From Pseudomonas migulae NBRC 103157 (lineage in GTDB: Bacteria > Pseudomonadota > Gammaproteobacteria > Pseudomonadales > Pseudomonadaceae): DNA of 64,000 bases. Position 1 is the stretch's first letter. Every line of letters starts with the position of its first letter. Below are positions 52,500-60,646 of this stretch, piece after piece. Where the stretch lies: contig NZ_BDAG01000041.1 of the NCBI RefSeq assembly GCF_002091715.1, positions 1 to 64,000 of the forward strand, given 5' to 3'. The notes under the pieces are model-generated. The model was given only the letters and a program-made list of their open reading frames with translations. It was not told the origin of the DNA and searched no databases. The translations under genes and the position numbers were made by a program.

Positions 52500-54670
52500 G
52501 CGACCTCCCGGACAATGCGGTAGGCGGCCTGCTGTTCGCTGGCCTGATCGGCCAGGGCCTGTTCGAGAATGTCCTGAGTGATCATGCCGCGCGAGATCAG
52601 GTGTTCGCCCAGGGACATGTGCTCGGCATCGAAGTCGATCAACGCCTGATTGAACAGGCTCGGCGGGACCATGCCGCGCACTTGCAGCAGGTTGCCCAAC
52701 AGCACTTGGTGATGACTGACGCGTTCGAGCAAGGCTTCATCGTCCTGATGACGCTCAAGCACTTCGAGCATGTGGTGAACTTCCTTATTCTGACGGGGGC
52801 TGGCGCACCAGTAGCGGATGCCCAGCGTGACCCGGCCCTGAGGCGCGAGGCGGCAGCGCACCGGGCGTTTCAATTGACGACTGATGGCGCCTAGGGAGAC
52901 CTGGCTCACCGGGCCTTCGGAGGCGAGCACCAGTGTATTGCCGTCCTCAGCCACCGGCAGCACGCCGTAGTGGGAGGCGATCTTGCGCGGCACGGCGTCG
53001 ATCAGACGTTTGTCGAGTTTGAACGGATTCAACGGTGCCCATTCAAGGCCCAGTTGTTCGGCAAGGGTTTCTACCAGTTGCGTGCTGTTGATGTGTTCGC
53101 GAAGCAGCAGCTCGTGGCCCAGACGCCGGCGTATCGGGCTGGTGATCGCCGCTTCCAGTTGTTCTTCGGTGAGCAGGCCTTTTTCCACCAGACGATGACC
53201 TAGCGGCGTGCGGTGGGTCTTGGTCAGGGCCGGGAATTCGTGGGTTGTCTTGTCCCACGCCACGCGGCGCGAATCACCCATTTCCATGACCTGGCGCAGC
53301 GCCCGCACGTTGGCGAAGAAGTTGATGAAGTTGCTCCATATCGTGCGCGGTGTCGACAGCAGGCCTTCGACCAGTCCGTAGTAACGGGTGACGAACCAGC
53401 CACGCTGAAACAGCCGATTGATCAACATCAACCCGTTGAGCCACAAGAGCGCCGCGAGTACCGGACTGGTGGACAGGATCGACGGATAGTGCCAGGCGGT
53501 CGGTGCAATTACCGTCAACAGCCACATCGCCAGCAGCACGAGGCACAGCAGGCTGACCAGGAAAGTCAGCAGGTAAGTGATCATGCCGCGACGGTCACGC
53601 CAGAGGAAATAGTTGAGCAGGCCCCTGGGGCTCCAGCCGAGGTTCTTGGTGCCTTGAAAAACGATGCCGACGATCCAGCGGGATTTCTGGCGGATGGCCT
53701 GCTGAAAATCCCGGGGGAAATGCTCGCGAACGCAGATCACCTGGGAAAACACACGGTCCATGCCGAACGCCCATGGCTGTTCGAGCGCCAGTTTCGGGTC
53801 GGTCACCGAGTAGCGCGCAAAGATGCACTTCATGCCTTTTTGCTTGAGGCGGAAACCGATGTCGTAGTCTTCGGTCAGGCTCTGCACGTCGAAGGCAATG
53901 CCGTCGCCGTCTTCGAGCAGGGCGCTGATGGCTTTACGGCTGAAGCAGGTGCCGACCCCGGCGCTGGGCACTTGGCCGGTCAAGGCTTCGCGGACGATCA
54001 CGTCCTTGCCGTGGTTCTCGGCGAACTCGTCGACATAATGACCGGCGGTGAAGCCTCGCCACTCCGGCGCATAGGGATAGACCGGAATCTGGATCAGGTC
54101 CTTGGCCGGCAGCAGATAGTTGAAGAGGCGCAATTCCATTGGCGAAATCACGTCTTCGGCATCGTGCAGAATGAACCCGGCAAACTGGATTTTCGCCTCG
54201 CTTTCAAAGCGCAGGATCGCGTCGATGACATTGTTCAGACAGTCGGCCTTACTGGTCGGGCCGGGACGGGCGCAGACCACTTTGTGCACGTTGGGATAGT
54301 GCTGGCAGACCGCATCGACGTCGGCCTGCGTCTCGGCATCGTTGGGGTATGTACCGACGAAAATCTGATAGTTCTCGTAATCGAGGGTCGACGCCGCGAG
54401 ACGCGCCATCTCGCCCACCACACCCACTTCGTTCCATGCCGGAACCATGATTGCCAGCGGTTTTTCGGCAATGGCGTACAGGCGCTCTTCGTCCGCGCGC
54501 TTGAATTTTTCATAGATTCGCCAGCGCCGGACCAGCTTGCGTCCCCAGTACACGAGATCGATGAACAGGTCATCGAGACCGAGGAGGAACATCAACAACG
54601 CGAGGACGATCGCGAGGTATTTGAGACCGAACAGGACGTAGGCAAAAAAATCGACTAAATCGAAACTCAT
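52496..54670 (-). CDS. nfrB: NfrB-like inner-membrane glycosyltransferase with MshEN c-di-GMP-binding-type domains
   Basis: 724 aa from the ATG at 54670. An N-terminal membrane segment (about 10-32) precedes a family 2 glycosyltransferase (80-350). The catalytic aspartates are in HDAEDVISP and TEDYDIGFRL, and the processive Q-x-x-R-W motif appears as RQKSRW. More membrane helices lie at about 365-430. The cytosolic C-terminus has MshEN-type repeats PLGHRLVEKGLLTEEQL (487) and RLGHELLLREHINSTQL (514), a GspE-N-like core, then a second pair: LLGNLLQVRGM (656) and SLGEHLISRGMITQDIL (685). MshEN modules bind c-di-GMP, and E. coli NfrB is activated this way. It overlaps wecB and nfrA by four bases each. 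Confidence 0.9.
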   Translation of the reverse strand: MSFDLVDFFAYVLFGLKYLAIVLALLMFLLGLDDLFIDLVYWGRKLVRRWRIYEKFKRADEERLYAIAEKPLAIMVPAWNEVGVVGEMARLAASTLDYENYQIFVGTYPNDAETQADVDAVCQHYPNVHKVVCARPGPTSKADCLNNVIDAILRFESEAKIQFAGFILHDAEDVISPMELRLFNYLLPAKDLIQIPVYPYAPEWRGFTAGHYVDEFAENHGKDVIVREALTGQVPSAGVGTCFSRKAISALLEDGDGIAFDVQSLTEDYDIGFRLKQKGMKCIFARYSVTDPKLALEQPWAFGMDRVFSQVICVREHFPRDFQQAIRQKSRWIVGIVFQGTKNLGWSPRGLLNYFLWRDRRGMITYLLTFLVSLLCLVLLAMWLLTVIAPTAWHYPSILSTSPVLAALLWLNGLMLINRLFQRGWFVTRYYGLVEGLLSTPRTIWSNFINFFANVRALRQVMEMGDSRRVAWDKTTHEFPALTKTHRTPLGHRLVEKGLLTEEQLEAAITSPIRRRLGHELLLREHINSTQLVETLAEQLGLEWAPLNPFKLDKRLIDAVPRKIASHYGVLPVAEDGNTLVLASEGPVSQVSLGAISRQLKRPVRCRLAPQGRVTLGIRYWCASPRQNKEVHHMLEVLERHQDDEALLERVSHHQVLLGNLLQVRGMVPPSLFNQALIDFDAEHMSLGEHLISRGMITQDILEQALADQASEQQAAYRIVREVA

Positions 54671-55821
54671 CGTGCTTTGACCGCTGCCGAGCGCTCGCTC
54701 AACCACTGGCACAGTCGGGTGGCGATGCGTTCGCTGGCATGGCCGTCGCCATAGGGGCTGTGGACACGACTCATGCGTTCGAAGTGAGCTTCGTCATCCA
54801 GCAGCAGGCAGCTTTGCTTGACGATGCGGTCGGTGTCCGTGCCCACCAGCAACACGGTCCCGCCTTCAAGCACGGAAGGCCGCTCGGTGACATCGCGCAG
54901 CACCAGCACCGGCTTTCCGATGGCCGGGGCTTCTTCCTGGACACCACCGGAGTCGGTGAGGATGAAATGCGCACGGCCCATCAGCCAGACGAAATGCTGG
55001 TAGTCCTGTGGCGCCACCAGGTAAATGTTCGGCTTGTCCGACAGCACGCCATACACTGCTTTCTGCACCTGCGGATTGAGGTGCACCGGGTAGACGAATT
55101 GCACATCGGGGTAGCGCAGCGCGAGGTCGGCAAGGGCCAGGCAGATATTGCGGAAACCGTCGCCGAAATTCTCCCGGCGGTGGCCGGTGATCAACACCAT
55201 GCGTCGATTATCGTCGAGCACCGCCAGGGGCGAGTCGGCGGCCGGATGCCAGTTGATCTCCTGTTGATGCGTGCGCATCCACAGCAGCGCATCGATCACC
55301 GTATTGCCGGTGACTTCAACAGTGGCTTTGGACACGCCCTCACGCAGCAGGTTGTTTTCACCCTTGGTGGTCGGGGTGAAATGCAGGTCGGCGAGGACGC
55401 AGGTCAGGCGTCGGTTGGCTTCTTCCGGCCAGGGCGCACGCAGGTTACCGGTACGCAGGCCTGCCTCGACGTGGCCGATGGGCAACTGCCGATTGAAAGC
55501 GGCGAGGGCGGCGATGAAACTGGTGGTGGTATCACCGTGGACCAGCACGATGTCAGGTTTCACCCGCTCGTAAGCCTGATCGAGATGAGCCAGCAGTTGC
55601 TGGGAAAGGCCGTTGAGTGTCTGACCCTGAGTCATGACCTGCAGATCATCGTCGACCGTCAGTTCAAAGGAATCCAGTACTTGCTTGAGCATCTCCCGGT
55701 GCTGACCGGTGGAGCAGATGTTCAATTCGACCCCGGGCCATTGACGCAGCACTCTGGCGAGCGGCGCCATCTTGATGGCCTCCGGGCGAGTGCCGAAAAC
55801 CATCATGATCTTGAAAGACAT
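54667..55821 (-). CDS. wecB: UDP-N-acetylglucosamine 2-epimerase
   Basis: 384 aa from the ATG at 55821, preceded by a strong GGAGGG site. The fold is the non-hydrolysing 2-epimerase: MSFKIMMVFGTRPEAIKMAP at the N-terminus, 'VHGDTTTSFIAALAAF', 'HVEAGLRTGN', 'LITGHRREN', and the UDP-site region 'LTDSGGVQEEAPAIGKPVL'. It interconverts UDP-GlcNAc and UDP-ManNAc in the cytoplasm. As first gene of the nfr operon it probably supplies UDP-ManNAc for the polymer that NfrB makes. In E. coli wecB is elsewhere, in the ECA locus. Confidence 0.95.
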   Translation of the reverse strand: MSFKIMMVFGTRPEAIKMAPLARVLRQWPGVELNICSTGQHREMLKQVLDSFELTVDDDLQVMTQGQTLNGLSQQLLAHLDQAYERVKPDIVLVHGDTTTSFIAALAAFNRQLPIGHVEAGLRTGNLRAPWPEEANRRLTCVLADLHFTPTTKGENNLLREGVSKATVEVTGNTVIDALLWMRTHQQEINWHPAADSPLAVLDDNRRMVLITGHRRENFGDGFRNICLALADLALRYPDVQFVYPVHLNPQVQKAVYGVLSDKPNIYLVAPQDYQHFVWLMGRAHFILTDSGGVQEEAPAIGKPVLVLRDVTERPSVLEGGTVLLVGTDTDRIVKQSCLLLDDEAHFERMSRVHSPYGDGHASERIATRLCQWLSERSAAVKAR

Positions 55822-56477
55822 TGACCCTCCAGGGATGCGACAAGGCGCTGGCTCCAGGCCGGCAGCGCTACTTCTGTTACTGGAACATGAATCAAAACAG
55901 CCGCATCGAGGGTTGTCCAATACGGTTTTACGCTTGATTGATGTCGATCATTGTAACGAATGCACGGTGGATAGTGGCTATTGGATCGCACCTGCTCGCA
56001 AGGAAGTCGCTTCCTTGGATGATGTTTCGTTTCTCGGCAAAAACGCACCGATTGTGAACCTGATACCCGCGCCCGTAGCCAACGACAGCGCTTCTCCATC
56101 GGCACCTTTCGTAGCACTCGCACAGGATTTTGTGAGCGCCGACGATCCGATGCGGGAGCGAGACCGGCTGCCGGCGACGACGGCGGAAAAACAATGTAAA
56201 TCCGGATGTTCTACAGATTTTGTAATGATTTCTGACTGTAGGAAAAGTCCCTTGCACCTGTACGCTCCAAGGCCTTTTTCCTTTCAGGATTTGCATGAAC
56301 ACCCTCTCGGAGCCCCCCAGTTACCCTTCCTTCCCGTGCTACCGCGCGGTGTTGATGCACGCGAAGCATCCGGTCTTCCGACTTCTGAATACCTTTGACA
56401 TTGCAGCCCCACGGCCTCTGCGCCGCGACTTGCCGTGCCCGGCATTCTGAATTCACTGAACAGATCGAGACGTTTTT
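55822..56477. other. 656-base intergenic region between wecB and the TerC-type gene
   Basis: It must hold the promoter of the minus-strand wecB-nfr operon and that of the plus-strand TerC gene. Apart from the 69-base repeat listed separately I see no gene, riboswitch or terminator. Open frames crossing it have no ribosome site or domain. Confidence 0.6.
56045..56113. repeat. 69-base dispersed repeat, copy 1
   Basis: GTGAACCTGATACCCGC then CCCGTAGCCAACG. About 57 of 69 positions match copy 2 at 58182-58250 by eye. Read on the minus strand both copies encode LATGAGIRFT in the same frame. Confidence 0.7.
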
Positions 56478-58037
56478 ATGGAATGGATAGTTGACCCCAC
56501 TGCGTGGCTGGGCCTGTTGACGCTGATCGTGCTGGAGCTGGTGCTCGGCATCGACAACCTGGTGTTTATCGCGATCCTTGCGGACAAACTGCCGCCCGAA
56601 CAGCGCGACCGTGCGCGCCTCATCGGTTTGTCCCTGGCTTTGCTGATGCGCCTGGGACTGCTGGCGAGCATTTCCTGGCTGGTGACCCTGACCCAGCCGC
56701 TGTTCGAGGTGTTCGACCATAGTTTCTCCGGCCGCGACCTGATCATGTTGTTTGGTGGTGTGTTCCTGTTGTTCAAAGCGACCATGGAGTTACACGAACG
56801 ACTGGAAGGGCATGTCGGCGAGCGTTCTACCGGTACGACTTACGCACTGTTCTGGCCGATCGTTGCGCAGATCGTCGTACTCGATGCAGTGTTCTCCCTC
56901 GACGCGGTGATCACAGCCGTGGGCATGGTCGATGAACTGGCAGTCATGATGATCGCGGTGATCATTTCCATTGGCCTGATGATCGTCGCCAGCAAGCCGT
57001 TGACCCGTTTCGTCAATGCACACCCGACGGTAATCATGCTGTGCCTGGGCTTCCTGATGATGATCGGCTTCGCGCTGACCGCCGAAGGCCTGGGCTTCCA
57101 CATTCCGAAGGGTTACCTGTACGCCGCCATCGGTTTCTCGATCCTGATCGAGGTCTTCAACCAGATCGCCCGGGCCCGACGCAAGAAGTCCATGCAAGGC
57201 CTGCGGCCGATGCGCGAACGCACGGCCCACGCGGTGCTGCGTTTGCTCGGCGGGCGCAAACTGGCGGCGGAAGAAGTCGACGAGGACATTGCGGACTTGC
57301 TGGAAAACGGTGAGGCGCCAACTGAAGTGCTGTTCGACCGACGTGAGCGGGTGATGATCAGCGGCGTGCTGCAACTGGCCGAGCGGCCGATTCGCACGTT
57401 GATGACCGTGCGCGCTGATGTCGATCACATCGACCTGTCCGACGATGCCGAAACCATTCGTACACGGCTGATGCATTCTTCCTGCTCGCGCTTGCCGCTG
57501 ATCCGCGACGGTGCGGTGGATGAGCCTCTGGGCTTCGTGCATAAGAAGGAACTGCTCAAAGAATACCTGGCCGGCAACGAACCTGACCTGGAACAACTGG
57601 CGCGCAAGGCTATCAACTTGCTGGACAGTTATTCGATCCTCAACGCCCTGGAGCAAATGCGGCAAGCCTCGACGCACATTGCTTTCGTGGTCAATGAATT
57701 CGGCGACTTCGTTGGGGTGCTGACCATGACTGACATTCTGGAGTCGATTGCTGGCGAATTACCCGACGCCAGCGAAATCGAAGGCCCGGATGTGGTCGAG
57801 GACAATGGCGGCTTCCTGGTCGGCGGCGCATTGAATCTGATGCGGGTGCGCCAGCGCACCGGGTTTGCGGCGGAACCGACCGACGATTACCAGACCTTGG
57901 CCGGCTTGGTGATGAGCTTGATGGACCGATTGCCGATGATCGGTGACAGCCATGAGTGGGAAGGCTGGCATTTGACGGTGGTGGCGGTTGAAGAGCGCCG
58001 GGTGACGCGGGTCAGGTTGAGGCGGCTCGACGGGTAA
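56478..58037 (+). CDS. TerC-family membrane protein with CBS and CorC/HlyC domains
   Basis: 519 aa. Residues 1-235 form the TerC domain with about seven membrane helices and the metal-type acidic motifs LVLGIDNLVFIAIL (about 21-34) and DAVFSLDAVITAVG (about 136-149). Residues about 285-420 are a CBS pair ('TLMTVRADVDHIDLSDDAET', 'HIAFVVNEFGDFVGVLTMTD'). The end (about 440-519) is a CorC/HlyC transporter-associated domain. This is the YegH/YoaE architecture. TerC proteins are implicated in metal efflux, chiefly manganese. I looked for a yybP-ykoY manganese riboswitch upstream and saw none. Confidence 0.9.
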   Translation: MEWIVDPTAWLGLLTLIVLELVLGIDNLVFIAILADKLPPEQRDRARLIGLSLALLMRLGLLASISWLVTLTQPLFEVFDHSFSGRDLIMLFGGVFLLFKATMELHERLEGHVGERSTGTTYALFWPIVAQIVVLDAVFSLDAVITAVGMVDELAVMMIAVIISIGLMIVASKPLTRFVNAHPTVIMLCLGFLMMIGFALTAEGLGFHIPKGYLYAAIGFSILIEVFNQIARARRKKSMQGLRPMRERTAHAVLRLLGGRKLAAEEVDEDIADLLENGEAPTEVLFDRRERVMISGVLQLAERPIRTLMTVRADVDHIDLSDDAETIRTRLMHSSCSRLPLIRDGAVDEPLGFVHKKELLKEYLAGNEPDLEQLARKAINLLDSYSILNALEQMRQASTHIAFVVNEFGDFVGVLTMTDILESIAGELPDASEIEGPDVVEDNGGFLVGGALNLMRVRQRTGFAAEPTDDYQTLAGLVMSLMDRLPMIGDSHEWEGWHLTVVAVEERRVTRVRLRRLDG

Positions 58038-58058
58038 TTTGCTGCGTGGCTGATGGCC

Positions 58059-58127
58059 CCTTCGCGAGCAAGCCCGCTCCCACATTAGGAATGCATTTCC
58101 CTGTGAGAGCGGGCTTGCTCGCGAAGG
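58059..58127. repeat. REPIN after the TerC-type gene
   Basis: CGAGCAAGCCCGCTCCCACA at 58064 and TGTGAGAGCGGGCTTGCTCG at 58102 form inverted ends with one mismatch. Confidence 0.85.
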
Positions 58128-58181
58128 CAATTTCCTACACCCCGCGTGTCTCAAATCCTTGCCGCGTTCAGGAGCACGCAT

Positions 58182-58250
58182 GCACCAACTGTGAACCTGA
58201 TACCCGCCCCCGTAGCCAACGGTAGCGTTTTCCCATCAGCACCCTCCGTT
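58182..58250. repeat. 69-base dispersed repeat, copy 2
   Basis: GTGAACCTGATACCCGCCCC then CGTAGCCAACGG, direct orientation relative to copy 1 at 56045-56113. The two copies bracket the TerC-type gene. The remaining part of the gap 58038-58411 holds the REPIN and the palindrome at 58371. Confidence 0.7.
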
Positions 58251-58370
58251 ACCCCCTCCGCGCAGTTTTTTACGCATCCCTCTGATTCGAAACACTTTTC
58301 AATTTCTCCAGCATTCGCCCCACAACCTGTGGCACACTTTCTGCTGTCTATTCCGTTGTTACATACCTAG

Positions 58371-58386
58371 TTCCGGTATAGCGGAA
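58371..58386. promoter_or_regulatory. Candidate IclR-type operator before the transporter genes
   Basis: TTCCG-GTATAG-CGGAA, 26 bases before the binding-protein start, with an extra half-site ATTCCG at 58350-58355. IclR regulators often bind short palindromes of this kind, and an IclR gene lies in the same cluster at 61993. Confidence 0.5.
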
Positions 58387-58411
58387 TAAACATCATCCTG
58401 GAGTGCTTGCC

Positions 58412-59260
58412 ATGCATCGCCGACCTTCCTTGTTTAAAGCGTGTGTTTCTCTCTTTGCGGCTTCGGCTGCTGCCGTGGGTGTGGCCCAGGCGGCGGACAG
58501 CAAGCTCGATAGCGTGTTGGCCCGCGGGAAACTGATCGTGGGTACGGGCAGTACCAACGCGCCGTGGCATTTCCAGGGAGCGGATGGCAAGTTGCAGGGT
58601 TTTGATATCGATATCGGGCGGATGGTCGCCAAAGGGCTGTTCAACGACCCGAGCAAGGTCGAGTTTGTGGTGCAGTCGTCCGATGCGCGGATTCCCAACC
58701 TGCTGACCGACAAGGTCGACATGAGCTGCCAGTTCATCACCGTGACCGCCAGCCGTGCCCAGCAAGTGGCGTTCACGCTGCCGTACTACCGCGAAGGTGT
58801 CGGCCTGCTGTTGCCGGCGAACAGCAAGTACAAGGAAATCGAAGACCTGAAGGCCGCCAATGACAGCGTGGCCGTGGCGGTGCTGCAGAACGTATACGCC
58901 GAAGAGTTGGTGCATCAGGCGTTGCCCAAAGCCAAGGTCGATCAGTACGACAGCGTGGACCTGATGTACCAGGCCGTGAACTCCGGCCGTGCCGACGCCG
59001 CCGCCACCGATCAGTCGTCGGTGAAATACCTGATGGTGCAGAACCCCGGCCGCTATCGCAGCCCGGCCTACGCCTGGAGCCCGCAAACCTACGCCTGCGC
59101 CGTCAAGCGCGGCGATCAGGACTGGCTGAACTTCGTCAACACCACCCTGCATGAAGCCATGACCGGCGTTGAGTTCCCGACTTACGCGGCGTCCTTCAAA
59201 CAGTGGTTCGGTGTCGATCTGCCGACTCCAGCCATCGGTTTCCCCGTCGAATTCAAATGA
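58412..59260 (+). CDS. Amino-acid-type ABC transporter substrate-binding protein
   Basis: 282 aa from the ATG at 58412 (GGAG about nine bases upstream). The signal peptide runs to about residue 30 (ending VGVAQAAD). It is a family 3 solute-binding protein: 'RGKLIVGTGSTNAPWHFQGA', 'LQGFDIDIGRMVAKGLF', 'DMSCQFITVTASRAQQVAF' and 'RADAAATDQSSVKYLM'. It captures an amino acid or similar small ligand in the periplasm for the two permeases and ATPase that follow. Downstream enzymes suggest a D-amino acid, which is inference. Confidence 0.92.
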   Translation: MHRRPSLFKACVSLFAASAAAVGVAQAADSKLDSVLARGKLIVGTGSTNAPWHFQGADGKLQGFDIDIGRMVAKGLFNDPSKVEFVVQSSDARIPNLLTDKVDMSCQFITVTASRAQQVAFTLPYYREGVGLLLPANSKYKEIEDLKAANDSVAVAVLQNVYAEELVHQALPKAKVDQYDSVDLMYQAVNSGRADAAATDQSSVKYLMVQNPGRYRSPAYAWSPQTYACAVKRGDQDWLNFVNTTLHEAMTGVEFPTYAASFKQWFGVDLPTPAIGFPVEFK

Positions 59261-59269
59261 TCCCGTGAG

Positions 59270-59296
59270 AGCGGGGCGGTGATGAATCGCCCCGCT
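59270..59296 (+). other. Intra-operon hairpin after the binding-protein gene
   Basis: AGCGGGGCG / CGCCCCGCT (59270-59278 and 59288-59296) with a nine-base loop and no T-run. Such hairpins often protect the upstream binding-protein mRNA so that it is made in excess of the permeases. Confidence 0.6.
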
Positions 59297-59312
59297 CAAG
59301 GTACTGCTGACC

Positions 59313-59975
59313 ATGAACTATCAGTTGAACTTTGCCGCCGTGTGGCGCGATTTCGACACTTTGCTGGCGGGGCTCGGTCTGGGCCTTGAGCTGGCGCTGG
59401 TGTCGATCGCCATCGGCTGCGTGATCGGCCTGCTGATGGCGTTTGCCTTGCTGTCGAAGCATCGCGCGTTGCGGGTGCTGGCCTCGGTGTATGTGACGGT
59501 GATCCGTAACACGCCGATTCTGGTGTTGATTCTGTTGATTTACTTCGCCTTGCCGAGTCTCGGCATTCGTCTGGACAAGATCCCGTCGTTCATCATCACC
59601 CTGTCGCTGTACGCCGGGGCTTACCTGACGGAAGTGTTCCGTGGCGGCTTGCTGAGCATTCCCAAGGGGCAGCGCGAAGCCGGGTTGGCGATCGGCCTGG
59701 GCGAGTGGCAGGTCAAGGCCTACGTCACTGTTCCGGTGATGCTGCGCAATGTGTTGCCGGCGCTGTCGAACAACTTCATTTCGCTGTTCAAGGACACCTC
59801 GCTGGCGGCGGCGATTGCCGTGCCGGAGCTGACCTATTACGCGCGCAAGATCAATGTCGAGAGCTACCGGGTGATTGAAACCTGGCTGGTGACCACAGCG
59901 CTCTATGTTGCGGCCTGTTACCTCATTGCCATGATGCTGCGTTACCTCGAGCAGCGTCTGGCGATCCGCCGATAG
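59313..59975 (+). CDS. Amino acid ABC transporter permease (HisM/GlnP type), first
   Basis: 220 aa with five membrane segments. The start region FDTLLAGLGLGLELALVSIA and 'YVTVIRNTPILVLILLIYFA' are typical of the His/Glu/Gln/Arg permease family. The cytoplasmic EAA loop reads 'EAGLAIGLGEWQVKAYVTVP', for contact with the ATPase. It pairs with the second permease, eight bases downstream. Confidence 0.93.
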   Translation: MNYQLNFAAVWRDFDTLLAGLGLGLELALVSIAIGCVIGLLMAFALLSKHRALRVLASVYVTVIRNTPILVLILLIYFALPSLGIRLDKIPSFIITLSLYAGAYLTEVFRGGLLSIPKGQREAGLAIGLGEWQVKAYVTVPVMLRNVLPALSNNFISLFKDTSLAAAIAVPELTYYARKINVESYRVIETWLVTTALYVAACYLIAMMLRYLEQRLAIRR

Positions 59976-59983
59976 GAGGCCCC

Positions 59984-60646
59984 ATGTACGAATCACCCAG
60001 TTGGTTGCATGAGTTGTGGGTTGCCCGCGAAGTGTTGTGGCAAGGCTTTCTGACCAGTGTGCAGGTGTCGGCCCTGGCGATTTTGCTGGGCACGATGCTC
60101 GGCATCGTTGCCGGTCTGGTGCTGACCTACGGCAAGTTCTGGATGCGCGCGCCGTTCCGTTTTTACGTGGACATTATTCGCGGCACGCCGGTGTTTGTGC
60201 TGGTGCTGGCCTGCTTCTACATGGCGCCGGCGCTTGGCTGGCAGATCAGCGCGTTCCAGGCCGGTGCACTGGGGCTGACGCTGTTTTGCGGTTCCCACGT
60301 CGCCGAGATTGTGCGCGGTGCGCTGCAAGCGTTGCCGAGCGGGCAGATGGAAGCGAGCAAGGCGATTGGCCTGACGTTTTTCCAGTCCCTCGGCTACGTG
60401 CTGTTGCCCCAGGCATTGCGGCAGATCCTGCCGACCTGGGTCAACTCATCCACCGAGATCGTCAAGGCCTCGACGCTGTTGTCGGTGATCGGTGTGGCCG
60501 AGTTGCTGCTCAGCACCCAGCAGATCATCGCCCGGACGTTCATGACCCTCGAGTTTTACCTGTTCGCCGGATTTCTGTTTTTCGTCATCAACTACGCCAT
60601 CGAATTACTCGGCCGGCACATTGAAAAGCGGGTGGCCTTGCCATGA
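59984..60646 (+). CDS. Amino acid ABC transporter permease, second
   Basis: 220 aa with five membrane segments. 'LWQGFLTSVQVSALAILLGT', 'FYVDIIRGTPVFVLVLACFY' and the EAA loop 'MEASKAIGLTFFQSLGYVLL' place it in the same family as the preceding permease, with which it should form the heterodimeric channel. Its stop overlaps the ATPase start by four bases. Confidence 0.93.
   Translation: MYESPSWLHELWVAREVLWQGFLTSVQVSALAILLGTMLGIVAGLVLTYGKFWMRAPFRFYVDIIRGTPVFVLVLACFYMAPALGWQISAFQAGALGLTLFCGSHVAEIVRGALQALPSGQMEASKAIGLTFFQSLGYVLLPQALRQILPTWVNSSTEIVKASTLLSVIGVAELLLSTQQIIARTFMTLEFYLFAGFLFFVINYAIELLGRHIEKRVALP

Noticed and set aside
55772..56398. 208-codon plus-strand frame overlapping the wecB start
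   Set aside because: No domain or ribosome site; it overlaps the strong ribosome site of wecB and runs through the dispersed repeat.
56211..56477. Possible yybP-ykoY manganese riboswitch before the TerC-type gene
   Set aside because: I could not find the conserved paired loops expected of this riboswitch.
58146..58370. 74-codon frame before the ABC transporter
   Set aside because: It is made mostly of the dispersed repeat and promoter-type sequence and has no ribosome site.
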